Position numbers and translations under genes: made by a program. A stretch of DNA of 64,000 bases from assembly GCA_965213935.1 (NCBI GenBank), contig CBDCAO010000012.1, positions 1,612,001 through 1,676,000 on the forward strand. The letters are read 5' to 3'. This document shows, piece after piece, positions 40,048 through 48,837 of this stretch (positions are counted from its first letter, which is position 1; the number at the start of each line of letters is the position of its first letter). A model generated the notes under the pieces. The model had not been told where the DNA came from, made no database searches, and saw only the letters and a list, made by a program, of their open reading frames with translations. This DNA comes from Bin52 sp965213935 (GTDB lineage Bacteria > Pseudomonadota > Alphaproteobacteria > Thalassobaculales > Thalassobaculaceae).

Positions 40048-41163
40048 ATGAGCAGCCATGGCGAGACCTTCCGTTGCGGACATGCGCTCACCACGGACCC
40101 CGGCGAGGCGGTTCGCCTGCTGACGCAACAGCTCGAGGGCCCGGCCCGGGGGCCCGGCATTCTTTACCTGTCCGGTCCGCTGGCCGGGGAAACCGGCACC
40201 GTGGTCTCGGGCCTGGCCGAGATGACCGGAATCACGGACTGGGTCGCGGCCAGCGGTCACGGCGTGATCGCCGGTACCGGGGAGCATTTCGACACCCCTG
40301 CCGCCGCCGCCATGGTGCTCGACGTCGGACCGGACGACTTCCGGCTGTTTTCCGGCGACGCCGAGACTGGATCGGCATTGCGCAGCGATCACGGAGAATG
40401 GATCGAACGGGCGACCATGCCTCTGGCGCTCACCCACGTTAACCCCCGGCACCGGATGGCTGCCGCCGCGGTGCAGGGCCTGGCCGACGACACCGGCAGT
40501 TTTCTGATCGGCGGCATCGCCGCGGACGGCCCGCTGCACCCGGGACAGGCCGATGCCGCGGTCTCGGGTGTCGCGTTCTCCCCCGTCGGCGTGCGGGTGG
40601 AGACCGCGCTCAGCCAGGGCTGCACCCCGCTTGCGCGGGCGCACGAAATCACGCGGTGCGAGGACACGGTCCTGCTCGAACTCGACGGGCGACCGGCGCT
40701 CGACGTGTTCCTGGAGGAAATCGGTCCGGAACTGCGCGAGGACCTCCGCGCCTGTGCCGGGCGCATCTTTGCCGCCCTGCCGGTGCCGGGAGCGGACGAC
40801 GGCGACTACACCGTGCGCCACTTGGTCTCGATCGATCCGCGAAACCGCTCTGTCGGGATTGCCGAGCGGGTGGCAAAGGGCGACGCGGTCCTGTTCTGCC
40901 GCCGCGACCAGGCCAGCGCGGTTGCCGACATGTACCGGATGACCGCCGACCTCAGGCGGCGGATCGGGGAGAGCGCCGTTCGCGGCGCCATCTACGTGTC
41001 CTGCGCCGGGCGCGGCCCGAACCAGTTTGCCGCCCCGGAGCGCGAGACCGACATCATCGCCCGCGAACTCGGCGCCTTTCCGATGATCGGGTTCTTCGCC
41101 AACGGCGAACTGAGCCGCAACCAGATCTACGGCTATACCGGCGTGCTCACCCTGTTTCTATAG
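40048..41163 (+). CDS. FIST-domain putative small-ligand sensor
   Basis: This 371-aa cytoplasmic protein has the FIST N domain (about 30-215; ILYLSGPLAGETGTVVSGL, GSFLIGGIAADG) and FIST_C domain (about 225-350; DVFLEEIGPELREDL, AIYVSCAGRG, PMIGFFANGEL). FIST domains are proposed to bind small molecules such as amino acids. Most known cases are fused to signalling domains, but none is fused here and none is adjacent. It probably shares a transcript with the transporter upstream. Confidence 0.82.
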   Translation: MSSHGETFRCGHALTTDPGEAVRLLTQQLEGPARGPGILYLSGPLAGETGTVVSGLAEMTGITDWVAASGHGVIAGTGEHFDTPAAAAMVLDVGPDDFRLFSGDAETGSALRSDHGEWIERATMPLALTHVNPRHRMAAAAVQGLADDTGSFLIGGIAADGPLHPGQADAAVSGVAFSPVGVRVETALSQGCTPLARAHEITRCEDTVLLELDGRPALDVFLEEIGPELREDLRACAGRIFAALPVPGADDGDYTVRHLVSIDPRNRSVGIAERVAKGDAVLFCRRDQASAVADMYRMTADLRRRIGESAVRGAIYVSCAGRGPNQFAAPERETDIIARELGAFPMIGFFANGELSRNQIYGYTGVLTLFL

Positions 41164-41202
41164 GGGCGACAAACGAGCATGAGGCGTCGTTTTCCTCGCC
41201 CC
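41163..41202. terminator. Bidirectional hairpin between FIST and channel genes
   Basis: GGGGCGA (41163-41169) pairs with TCGCCCC (41196-41202), and inside it AAACGA (41171-41176) pairs with TCGTTT (41187-41192). The structure sits exactly between two convergent stops and would end transcription from both sides. Confidence 0.6.
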
Positions 41203-41221
41203 AGTGCATGAACCAGTGGCG

Positions 41222-41995
41222 CTACCTGCGTCCATCCTCGAGCAGCCGCCTGATCTCCGCCACCTCCTCCCTGAGCCTGCGCACTTCGTCCGGCGGCGGA
41301 GCCTGTTCGTCCCGGTTCAGTGACTGGATCGAGTCAATGATCACCGCGATGACCAGGTTGAGCACCGTAAAGCTCGAGAGCACGATGAACGGCACGAAGA
41401 CGGCCCAGGCCCAGGAATGGACCTCCATCACCGGGCGGACGATCCCCATCGACCAGCTCTCCAGCGTCATGATCTGGAACAGCGTGTACATCGACGCGCC
41501 GATGGTTCCGAACCACTCCGGGAAGGAGACGGCGAACATCCTGGTCGACACGACCGAGAACACGTAGAACACCAGCATCAGCAGGACCGCGATCGAGGCG
41601 ACGCCGGGGATCGCGTGCAGCAGCGTGCCGACAACCCGCCGCATTCTCGGGATCGCCGAGACCAGCCGGAATGCCCGGAAAATCCTGAGCGCGCGGAGCG
41701 CGACGAGCGAATCGCTGGCCGGGACCAGGGTCACCGCAACGATCACGAAGTCGAAGATGCTCCACGGATCGCGGAAGAACCGCAGTCCGTGCGCCCAGAG
41801 CCTGAGCAGGATCTCGACAACAAAGACCACCACTGCCACCCGCTCGAAGAGCCCGAGTGCTCCTCCGGCCACCGCCGAGACCCGCCCGGAGGTCTCCAGC
41901 CCGAGCGCGACCGAATTGAGAACGATCAGCGCGAGGATGGCATTCTGGAACCGGGGATGTTCCACCAGCCGGCGAACCGGATCTCTGAGTGCCAT
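41222..41995 (-). CDS. Bacterial voltage-gated sodium channel (NavAb/NaChBac type)
   Basis: This 257-aa six-helix ion channel subunit should form tetramers. S4 carries regularly spaced arginines (LRALRIFRAFRLVSAIPRMR, about 100-120). The pore loop filter is TLESWSM, which is the NavAb filter and close to NaChBac TLESWAS. S6 is FTVLNLVIAVIIDSIQ, with the conserved asparagine. A C-terminal coiled coil (about 228-257, LREEVAEIRRLLEDGRR) fits the known assembly domain. It stands alone, convergent with the FIST gene. Confidence 0.92.
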   Translation of the reverse strand: MALRDPVRRLVEHPRFQNAILALIVLNSVALGLETSGRVSAVAGGALGLFERVAVVVFVVEILLRLWAHGLRFFRDPWSIFDFVIVAVTLVPASDSLVALRALRIFRAFRLVSAIPRMRRVVGTLLHAIPGVASIAVLLMLVFYVFSVVSTRMFAVSFPEWFGTIGASMYTLFQIMTLESWSMGIVRPVMEVHSWAWAVFVPFIVLSSFTVLNLVIAVIIDSIQSLNRDEQAPPPDEVRRLREEVAEIRRLLEDGRR

Positions 41996-42055
41996 GCGCG
42001 CCGCGTGCCTGTTGTCCGTCGGATGCCCGATATGTGTGAACCGCCGGTCGCGGTG

Positions 42056-43558
42056 TCAAGCACCGGTACGCAGCGAGGCGGAACGCCGGGCCGCGCTCGC
42101 GCCCGCGATCCGGCCGAACACGGCACCCGAGACGAGGCCGGTTCCGCCCGGGTAGTTGTAGTGGAACAGTCCACCGACCATCTCGCCGCAGCAGTAGAGC
42201 CCGTCGATCGCCCGCCAGTCGGTCCCGATCACCCGGGCATCGCCGTCGATCCTGAGCCCGCCGAAGGTAAAGGTGATGCCACCGGTTGCGGAGTAGGCGA
42301 CGAAGGGGGGCTCGTCGAGGCGAAGTGCCCAGTTTGTCTTGTCGGGATCAAGCCCCCTGGTCGACAGCCCGTCCTTGCGCGTCGGGTCGAACCCGTCTGC
42401 GTCGCACGCCGCCTCGTTGTACGCGTGAAGGGTGCGCAGCGCCCGGTCCCGGTCGTCGATGACGAGCTGTGCCACCAGTTCCTCCAGCGTGTCGCCGGAA
42501 ATCGGCTCGCTCGTCGAGTAGCGCGGCTCGAGCAGGTGGACGGTCTTCTGGTCGAAGATCTGCCACGCAAGGCTACCCGGCTGGCGCAGGATTTCGGCAC
42601 CGTACTTGGCGTAGGTGTACATGCCCACGTCCTCGCCCTCGTCGCAGAACCGCTCTCCGGCCCGGTTCAGCATCACCCCGTAGGGGTAGGACAACCGGTT
42701 CGACTTGTCGGTCCGCCCCCGGTCGGCAAAGTCGGGCCACTCGTTGGAGATCGGCGTGCTGTGACGTCCGGACCACTGGCCCCACGGCAGGGCTCCGATG
42801 GCGAGCGCCATGCGCAGACCGTCGCCCTGGTTGTGGGCAGTGCCGCGGACCTTGGCGTGGTCCCAGGGAGCCGCAAGGTACTGCGCCCGCCACTGCGCGT
42901 TGGCCTCGAAGCCGCCGCAGCCCAGCACCACCGCGTCGGCCGAGATCTCCTCGGGCCCGTCCGGTCCGCGGACCTCGACCCCGGCAACGGCGCCGCGGCG
43001 GTCGCGCAGCAGGCCGGTCACCCCGCTCGAATAGCGGATCTCGATGCCGTTGGCCTGCGTGGTGCTGAACCAGCCGGCGGACAGCCCGATGCCTTCGTGC
43101 AGGGCGCGGACGATCGCACCCTTCTGCCACTTCACCCGGTTGCCAACCCTGATGCCGGACAGCGCCGTGGCCGGCTCCATCGCCACGCCGCCGTGGTCAT
43201 GCACCCAGCGAATGGTGTCAAAGGAGTTGCCGATCAGAATCGAGGCGAGTTCGGCATCCGCCTTGCCCCGGGTCACCCGGTTGAGGTCTGACAGGAAGTC
43301 ATCGGCGGTGTAGGGCGGAACATCCTCGAAGAACCCCGGGATCTCGTCCTCGGCTCCGGGAACCAGGGCTTCGAGCTGGCGCGGGTCGTCGAACGCGATC
43401 CTGAACAGCCCGCCGGAGAAGAAAGTGTTGCCTCCGCGTTCGCGCCGGTCCGCCTTCTCGAGGACCAGCACCCGGTCCGCCCCGACTTCCCGCGCCGAGT
43501 TGGCGGCGGAGAGAGCCGCGTTTCCGGCACCGGCAACGATCACGTCATAGTCTGCCAT
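42056..43558 (-). CDS. tcuA: TcuA-like FAD-dependent tricarballylate dehydrogenase
   Basis: This 500-aa flavoprotein of the fumarate reductase/succinate dehydrogenase type has FAD site DVIVAGAGNAALSAANSARE and the TcuA-like KADRRERGGNTFFSGG segment. Substrate-side segments include VVLGCGGFEAN and the final YNYPGGTGLVSGAVFGRIAG. TcuA oxidizes tricarballylate to aconitate and normally needs the TcuB re-oxidant, which is absent here. The substrate is therefore inferred and could be another dicarboxylate or ketosteroid-like compound. Confidence 0.72.
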   Translation of the reverse strand: MADYDVIVAGAGNAALSAANSAREVGADRVLVLEKADRRERGGNTFFSGGLFRIAFDDPRQLEALVPGAEDEIPGFFEDVPPYTADDFLSDLNRVTRGKADAELASILIGNSFDTIRWVHDHGGVAMEPATALSGIRVGNRVKWQKGAIVRALHEGIGLSAGWFSTTQANGIEIRYSSGVTGLLRDRRGAVAGVEVRGPDGPEEISADAVVLGCGGFEANAQWRAQYLAAPWDHAKVRGTAHNQGDGLRMALAIGALPWGQWSGRHSTPISNEWPDFADRGRTDKSNRLSYPYGVMLNRAGERFCDEGEDVGMYTYAKYGAEILRQPGSLAWQIFDQKTVHLLEPRYSTSEPISGDTLEELVAQLVIDDRDRALRTLHAYNEAACDADGFDPTRKDGLSTRGLDPDKTNWALRLDEPPFVAYSATGGITFTFGGLRIDGDARVIGTDWRAIDGLYCCGEMVGGLFHYNYPGGTGLVSGAVFGRIAGASAARRSASLRTGA

Positions 43559-44084
43559 CGACCTGTTCTCCCACGGGTTGGCACGGGTGCGTGCGTGACC
43601 GCAGCATAACCGCTCGAGGTGCCGGTCCGGCACCCCTCGCCTGCATCCTGCATGTATGTGGTCCCGCCGCGGCCTGTTCCGCAACCAGCGCACCATCCCC
43701 GACCGCCGCCCGAAGGCGGTCGGGGTTGCCGCAGGGTGCGCGCGGCATGATGCCGCGCCGCCGTTGATCTCCTGCCCATCGCCGTTGCTCCCGTCCGGTA
43801 GTGGAGGAGCAGCGGCGACCGCGCACCGTGTTCTCCGGGGCGAAGCTGCGCGTGCCGTTCGGGAAGACCCGCGGCGCAAGGCCGGGCGTCATGTCGCGGC
43901 AGACCTCGAAGCGCTTCTCCCGCAGCCGGGCGGTGAAACGGACAGGACGAGCGACAAGGCTCTGAAGCGGCGGTCCTGTCCGCGGGCTTGCGCGATGGCG
44001 GGAGTGGACAGGACGTGCATCAACGGTGGGTTACGTGTGTAATTGCGAGGTGGCAGTACCAGGACACCGTGTGGGAGCATCGCA
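43559..44084. other. Intergenic region without a supported gene
   Basis: These 526 bp between two divergent genes contain a perfect hairpin (43697-43725) and no convincing coding frame. The short frames in it lack recognizable motifs. GTGGGAG near the right end is the ribosome site of the deacylase gene. The length is unusual for this compact window. Confidence 0.5.
43697..43725. repeat. Perfect 11-bp inverted repeat (hairpin)
   Basis: CCCCGACCGCC and GGCGGTCGGGG flank the loop GCCCGAA. The stem is very stable. There is no T-tract, and no gene reads into it from either side, so it is not an obvious terminator. Confidence 0.6.
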
Positions 44085-45542
44085 ATGAGTTCGAACCAGC
44101 CCGTAGACCTGCTGATCCGCGGTGGTACCGTGATCGACGGAACAGGCGCTCCCGGCCATGCCGCCGACGTCGCCATCCGCGACGACCGCATCGTGGCGGT
44201 CGGTCAGATCAACCACGCCGATGCCGACCGGGTTGTGGACGCCACCGGCCGCGTGGTCGCCCCCGGTTTCATCGATGTCCATACCCACGATGATCGGGCG
44301 CTGCTGTCCAACCCGACCATGGCCATGAAGGTCAGCCAGGGCGTCACCACCGTCGTCGCGGGCAACTGTGGTGTCAGCCTGGCGCCGCTGGTCGCCTCGG
44401 CACCGCCGCCGCCGCTCGACCTGATCGGCGCGCCCGGCGCGTTTCGGTACCACGCGGTCGACGACTACCTCGGCGAACTGGAAGCCGGACCCGCCGCCGT
44501 GAACGGCGCCTTTCTGGTCGGTCACTCGACGCTCAGGATCGGAACCATGGATTCGCTCGAACGCGCCGCCACCGACCGCGAGGTCACGGCGATGCGCCGG
44601 CTGCTCGAGGAAGGACTGCAGGCGGGGGCGATCGGACTGTCGACCGGGCTGTTCTACCGTCCCGCATTTCACGCTCCTACCAGCGAGGTGATCGAGATCG
44701 CCGCCGCGCTGAGAGCGCACGGTGCACGCTACGTGACCCACATGCGTGACGAGGGCGACCACGTCCTGCGTTCGCTCGAGGAAACCTTCGAGATCGGGAC
44801 CGCGACCGAATCCCCGGTGGTCATCTCGCACCACAAGGTCCACGGGCGGCACAACTTCGGCCGCTCGCGCGAGACCCTCGCCTGCATCGATGCCCACGCG
44901 GCGCATCACGACTGCACCGGTGTCGCCTTCGACGTCTACCCCTATGTCGCCTCCTCCACCGTGCTGAAGGCGGATTCGATCGAGGTCGCCGAGCGGGTGC
45001 TGATCACCTGGTCACGGGCGCGGCCCGACCTTGCGGGCCGCGACCTCGCCGATATCGCTCATGAGTTCGGATGCGACCTGCTGGCCGCTGCCGAGCGCCT
45101 CCAGCCGGCCGGTGCCATCTACTTCGCGATGGACGAGGATGACGTGCAGCGAATCCTGAGCCATCCGGGTGCGATGATCGGATCGGACGGACTGCCGCAC
45201 GACGAGCATCCCCACCCGCGGCTGTGGGGAACCTTTCCGCGCGTGCTCGGACACTACTGCCGCGAAGTCGGGCTGTTTCCGCTCGAGGAGGCGGTCCGGC
45301 GCATGACCGGCTACCCGGCGGCGACCTTCGGTCTGGTCGACCGCGGCATGATCCGGCCGGGCGTCTTTGCCGACATCACCGTGTTCGACCCGGATACGGT
45401 GCTGGACCGCGCCACCTTCGAGCACCCTGCAACTCCGGCGGCGGGAATCGAAATGGTGCTGGTCAACGGCCGGACCGTCTGGCAGGACGGAGCCGTCACC
45501 GGCAATCGGCCAGGCCGTGTGCTGCGCCACGGCGGCGCCTGA
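44085..45542 (+). CDS. N-acyl-D-amino-acid deacylase (D-aminoacylase)
   Basis: This 485-aa amidohydrolase removes the acyl group from N-acyl-D-amino acids. The metal-binding HxH lies in GFIDVHTHDD, the family Cys in AGNCGVSLAPL, and further His ligands in ISHHKVHGRHNFGRS. MIGSDGLPHDEHPHPRLWG has the catalytic Asp. PGVFADITVFDPDTV is the usual C-terminal segment. The start ATG 44085 has GGGAG upstream. It may recycle D-amino acids from cell wall or environment. Confidence 0.88.
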   Translation: MSSNQPVDLLIRGGTVIDGTGAPGHAADVAIRDDRIVAVGQINHADADRVVDATGRVVAPGFIDVHTHDDRALLSNPTMAMKVSQGVTTVVAGNCGVSLAPLVASAPPPPLDLIGAPGAFRYHAVDDYLGELEAGPAAVNGAFLVGHSTLRIGTMDSLERAATDREVTAMRRLLEEGLQAGAIGLSTGLFYRPAFHAPTSEVIEIAAALRAHGARYVTHMRDEGDHVLRSLEETFEIGTATESPVVISHHKVHGRHNFGRSRETLACIDAHAAHHDCTGVAFDVYPYVASSTVLKADSIEVAERVLITWSRARPDLAGRDLADIAHEFGCDLLAAAERLQPAGAIYFAMDEDDVQRILSHPGAMIGSDGLPHDEHPHPRLWGTFPRVLGHYCREVGLFPLEEAVRRMTGYPAATFGLVDRGMIRPGVFADITVFDPDTVLDRATFEHPATPAAGIEMVLVNGRTVWQDGAVTGNRPGRVLRHGGA

Positions 45543-45551
45543 AGGCGGGCA

Positions 45552-45746
45552 TTATTCCCTTGCGGTCCCAGGCAGGGAGATCCCCGGGGTACGGGGCGTG
45601 CAGTCACCGAACAGCATCTGGCGGACCACATTCTCCTTGCAGGCCGCCCACGGGCGGTCGACACCGCCGCCGAGTTCCGACTGGTAGATCATCGCCAGCG
45701 CCAGCACGCCGATCACGGCCGCCAGGATCCACATGTTCCGGCTCAT
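45552..45746 (-). CDS. Small single-pass membrane protein, unknown
   Basis: This 64-aa protein has one hydrophobic segment at about residues 5-20 (MWILAAVIGVLALAMIY) and a polar tail with two Cys (WAACKENV, FGDCTPR). I do not recognize the family. It is the last gene of the leftward operon, 18 bp after the YcgN-type gene, and the two Cys suggest a periplasmic disulfide or metal site. Confidence 0.55.
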   Translation of the reverse strand: MSRNMWILAAVIGVLALAMIYQSELGGGVDRPWAACKENVVRQMLFGDCTPRTPGISLPGTARE

Positions 45747-45764
45747 TGCACCGCTCCCGTGCGA

Positions 45765-46223
45765 TCAGCGCGCAAAATTGTCGATATGGTCCGGCAACTC
45801 GTCGGTCGGAACATCCTGCTCCCGCACGACCTTGCCCCGGACCGAGATCCCGGCCTCGTGCACGGTTTCCGGCCGTCCCGAAACCAGGGGGTGCCACCAC
45901 GCGAGCGTCTTGCCCTCGTGCAGCAGGCGGTACGCGCAGGTCGAGGGCATCCACGGCAGCAGATCGAGCACCTCGGGCGAGAGCACCACGCAGTCCGGCA
46001 CCATGGTCTGGCGGTTCTCGTAGTCGCCGCACCGGCACGAGTGACAGTCAAGCAGCCGACAGGCGATCCGGGTGAAATAGAGTTCGTCGGTCAGGTCGTC
46101 GACCAGCTTGATCAGGCAGCAACGGCCGCAGCCGTCGCACAGCGACTCCCATTGCTCGCGGGTCATCTGCGCCAGCGACCTGGTCTGCCAGAATGGCTTC
46201 TCGTCCTGTCCGTCGTCGCTCAT
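45765..46223 (-). CDS. YcgN/UPF0260-type cysteine-cluster protein
   Basis: This 152-aa protein is rich in conserved cysteines: LCDGCGRCCLIKL, then CRLLDCHSCRCGDYENR, and PDCVVLSPE. These make a probable zinc or iron-sulfur centre. The C-terminal LAWWHPLVSG matches the family. Function is unknown. Its ATG overlaps the stop of the hydrolase gene, so translation should be coupled. Confidence 0.85.
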   Translation of the reverse strand: MSDDGQDEKPFWQTRSLAQMTREQWESLCDGCGRCCLIKLVDDLTDELYFTRIACRLLDCHSCRCGDYENRQTMVPDCVVLSPEVLDLLPWMPSTCAYRLLHEGKTLAWWHPLVSGRPETVHEAGISVRGKVVREQDVPTDELPDHIDNFAR

Positions 46224-47080
46224 CACGTCCCGCGTCCTTCCAGCAACCGCTCCAGTACCGGCAGCAGGTAGCCGCGGAACTGTGCCGGATTTTCGCTCAT
46301 CGGAAAATGGCCAAGCCGTTCCATGATCACGGTCTCGGCCCCCGGGATCCGGGCAGCCGTCCGCAGGGTGGCCTCGGGCGTGCACGAGTAATCGTACTCG
46401 CCGGTCATGAGCCAGACCGGGCAGGTCGCGGTGTTGATCGCGCCACTGTCGCCGGCAAACTCCGAATCATCGGTGCGGAAGAAGTGCATGTCGCCCCGGA
46501 ACACCCCACCGGCTCCCTGGTGGTAATGCCACAGGGTCTCCCAGCGGAACTCGTCGGGGCTGTGCGGTGCGCACAGTCCGGAGACCAGGGCGCTGCAGAA
46601 CGTGCCGGTGTCGAACTGCGGATGTCCGGTCCAGCTGCTGTCGTACCAGGGTTCCGGCGTGTCGGTTCCCTCGAGCCCGATCACCCCGCCAAGTCTGTCG
46701 CCGCAGACCCGGGCAAGCCGGATCACCACGCGGCCGCCCATCGAGCAGCCCATCACCACCGGGCGTTCGAGCCCGAGCGCTTCGATGAAGGTCATGATGA
46801 GGTCAATGTAGAACCGGCCGGTCAGCCGATATTCCTCTTCCTGCCAGCCGGCGGGAGGGAGGGACTTGCCGTGCCACGGCATGTCGAACGCGATCACCCT
46901 GAACCGGTCGGTGACAGCCCCGTCGCACATGAGGTGGCGAAACTGGCCCGAGTGCGCTCCTGCGGTGTGCAGGCAGACCAGCGGACATCCCCGGCCCGCC
47001 TCCTCGAAGTAGAGCCGGTAGTCCCGGCCGTCGACCGGCACGGTCAGGTAACGCCCGACGATCGGTTCCGGCTCGATCAT
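46223..47080 (-). CDS. Alpha/beta hydrolase
   Basis: This 285-aa hydrolase has oxyanion segment LHTAGAHSGQF, nucleophile Ser in VMGCSMGGRV, acid Asp in GEYDYSC and His in LGHFPMSENP. It probably acts on an ester or thioester, but the substrate cannot be read. Its start overlaps the previous gene's stop and its stop overlaps the next start, inside the operon that begins with the cyclopropane synthase gene. Confidence 0.8.
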   Translation of the reverse strand: MIEPEPIVGRYLTVPVDGRDYRLYFEEAGRGCPLVCLHTAGAHSGQFRHLMCDGAVTDRFRVIAFDMPWHGKSLPPAGWQEEEYRLTGRFYIDLIMTFIEALGLERPVVMGCSMGGRVVIRLARVCGDRLGGVIGLEGTDTPEPWYDSSWTGHPQFDTGTFCSALVSGLCAPHSPDEFRWETLWHYHQGAGGVFRGDMHFFRTDDSEFAGDSGAINTATCPVWLMTGEYDYSCTPEATLRTAARIPGAETVIMERLGHFPMSENPAQFRGYLLPVLERLLEGRGT

Positions 47081-47457
47081 GACGCGTCGTCGCGCAGGCA
47101 GGACAGCACCGCCTTGACGTATCCGAGATGAGCCAGCAACACGTCGATATCACCCTCGATCCGGCAGTGGCCGAACCGGTTCATGGCAAAGATGTCGTGG
47201 AACCCGGGCTCGGGATACCGGCGGGCGAACTTCCGCCAGGTGCCGGCGGAAGCCCTGAGCGCAAAGCTCCACGACCGCATGACAAACGGCCCCTCCTCCA
47301 CCGCCGCGACCTGCCCCCGATCAAGCTCGACCAGAAACGGCCGCTCGCCGATTTCGAGCAGGAAGGTAAACGATGCGCGGCGCCCGGCCTGGACCAGGCC
47401 CGGCCTGGACCCGACCCGGGAGCCGAGGCCGGCGAGAACCTGCGCCACGTCGTTCAC
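47077..47457 (-). CDS. SCP2-like (sterol-carrier-type) domain protein
   Basis: This 126-aa protein starts at GTG 47457 overlapping the cyclopropane synthase TGA (GTGA). It has a beta-rich first half (ASFTFLLEIGERPFLVELDR) and an alpha second half (WRKFARRYPEPGFHDIFAMN, GYVKAVLSCL). Pattern and context resemble SCP2-like lipid-binding domains, but the match is weak. A lipid-related role would suit its neighbours. Confidence 0.5.
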   Translation of the reverse strand: MNDVAQVLAGLGSRVGSRPGLVQAGRRASFTFLLEIGERPFLVELDRGQVAAVEEGPFVMRSWSFALRASAGTWRKFARRYPEPGFHDIFAMNRFGHCRIEGDIDVLLAHLGYVKAVLSCLRDDAS

Positions 47458-48707
47458 GAGATCGCCAGACCGTTGGCAGTGTTCAGGTGACGCCGTTCGA
47501 ACTCGGTGATGTAATCGCGGGTCAAGGGCACAGCGTCCAGCGACTTGGCGAGCTGGACCTGGAACACCATCAGCATGCGGCGACGGAAACACACCTCGCA
47601 TCCATTCAGGTACAGCTCCCACATGCGGCAGAACCGTTCGTCATACAGGGCCCGGGCCTTGTCCCGGTTTCTCTGGAAGGCCTGGTTCCAGAGCCGCAGG
47701 GTCTCGGCGTAGTGAAGCCGCAGGATCTCGATGTCGGTAACGATCAGCCCGGCCTTCTCGATGTGGACCATCTGTTCCGACAGCGCGGGTATGTAGCCTC
47801 CTGGAAAGATGTAGCGCGACATCCAGCCGTTGATCGGCCCGATCCTTCGGAATGCTCCGATGGAGTGAATGAGCGCAACACCGTTCTCGCGCAGCATTCG
47901 GGAAACCTGGGAATAGAAGGTTCCGTAGTTGGCGGGACCGACATGTTCGAGCATGCCGACCGAAACGATGCGGTCGTAGGTCTCCTCGACCTCGCGGTAG
48001 TCCTTCAGGTGGAACTGGACCCGGTTGCCGAGGCCCGCTTCGCGGACCATGCGGTTGCTGTAGTCATGCTGTTCGTGCGAGAGCGTGATCCCGTCAACCG
48101 AAAGGGACCCGAAGCGCGCAAGGAACATCCCCAGTCCGCCCCAGCCCGAACCGATGTCGAGCAGCCTGGTGCCGGTCTCGGGCAGAAGCTTGGCCGCGAT
48201 GTGCAGCTTCTTGCGGTGCTGCGCGGCCTTGAGGTCCGCCTCCGGTTCGGCGAAATACGCGCATGAATATTGCCGGCCCCGGTCAAGGAAAAGCTCGAAA
48301 AGCTCGTCCTTCAGGTCGTAGTGGTGCTCGACATTGCGCCGCGACCGCCACACCGGGTTGGCCGCCGCCACCAGCTTGATCCGGTCGCCGATCCAGGTCA
48401 TCAGGTTGCGGAATCCGCCACCACCCATCCTTTCGCGGGCATCAAACAGGATCTCGAGAAACTCGTAGACCGTTCCCTGTTCGAGCACCAGGTGCCCGTC
48501 CATGTAGGCTTCACCGATCGCGAGTTCCGGCTGTACGATCAGACGCCGCAGGAAGCCGTGATCCGTCAGGCGGATCGCGACCTCCGGCCCTCCGTCTCCG
48601 ACGAAACTGTGTCTGCGACCGGCCGCATCGGTGATGTGAAGCGTTCCGACACTGATGTGCCGGCCGATCAGGTCTAACGACAGCATCGGGCCTGATTCCC
48701 CGTGCAT
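47454..48707 (-). CDS. cfa: Cyclopropane-fatty-acyl-phospholipid synthase
   Basis: This enzyme of about 410 aa uses S-adenosylmethionine to put a methylene bridge on unsaturated lipid chains. The N-terminal lipid-binding part (LAIGEAYMDGHLVLEQGTVY) precedes the methyltransferase part with NVEHHYDLKDELFELFLD, YSCAYF, the SAM loop LLDIGSGWGGLG, VGMLEHVG and FPGGYIPAL. The start is ambiguous: ATG 48707 or ATG 48686. It heads a five-gene overlapping operon. Confidence 0.9.
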   Translation of the reverse strand: MHGESGPMLSLDLIGRHISVGTLHITDAAGRRHSFVGDGGPEVAIRLTDHGFLRRLIVQPELAIGEAYMDGHLVLEQGTVYEFLEILFDARERMGGGGFRNLMTWIGDRIKLVAAANPVWRSRRNVEHHYDLKDELFELFLDRGRQYSCAYFAEPEADLKAAQHRKKLHIAAKLLPETGTRLLDIGSGWGGLGMFLARFGSLSVDGITLSHEQHDYSNRMVREAGLGNRVQFHLKDYREVEETYDRIVSVGMLEHVGPANYGTFYSQVSRMLRENGVALIHSIGAFRRIGPINGWMSRYIFPGGYIPALSEQMVHIEKAGLIVTDIEILRLHYAETLRLWNQAFQRNRDKARALYDERFCRMWELYLNGCEVCFRRRMLMVFQVQLAKSLDAVPLTRDYITEFERRHLNTANGLAIS

Positions 48708-48837
48708 GGTCCGTACTACCGCTCTCTCATGCCTTGGCGCATCTCCCGGGGTCTTGTCAAGGTCTGCAACGGTTCGGTTCCGATCCGGTGTCTGCTATAG
48801 GGTCGGGCCGGATGACATGCGCACGGGGAGGCGTCAG

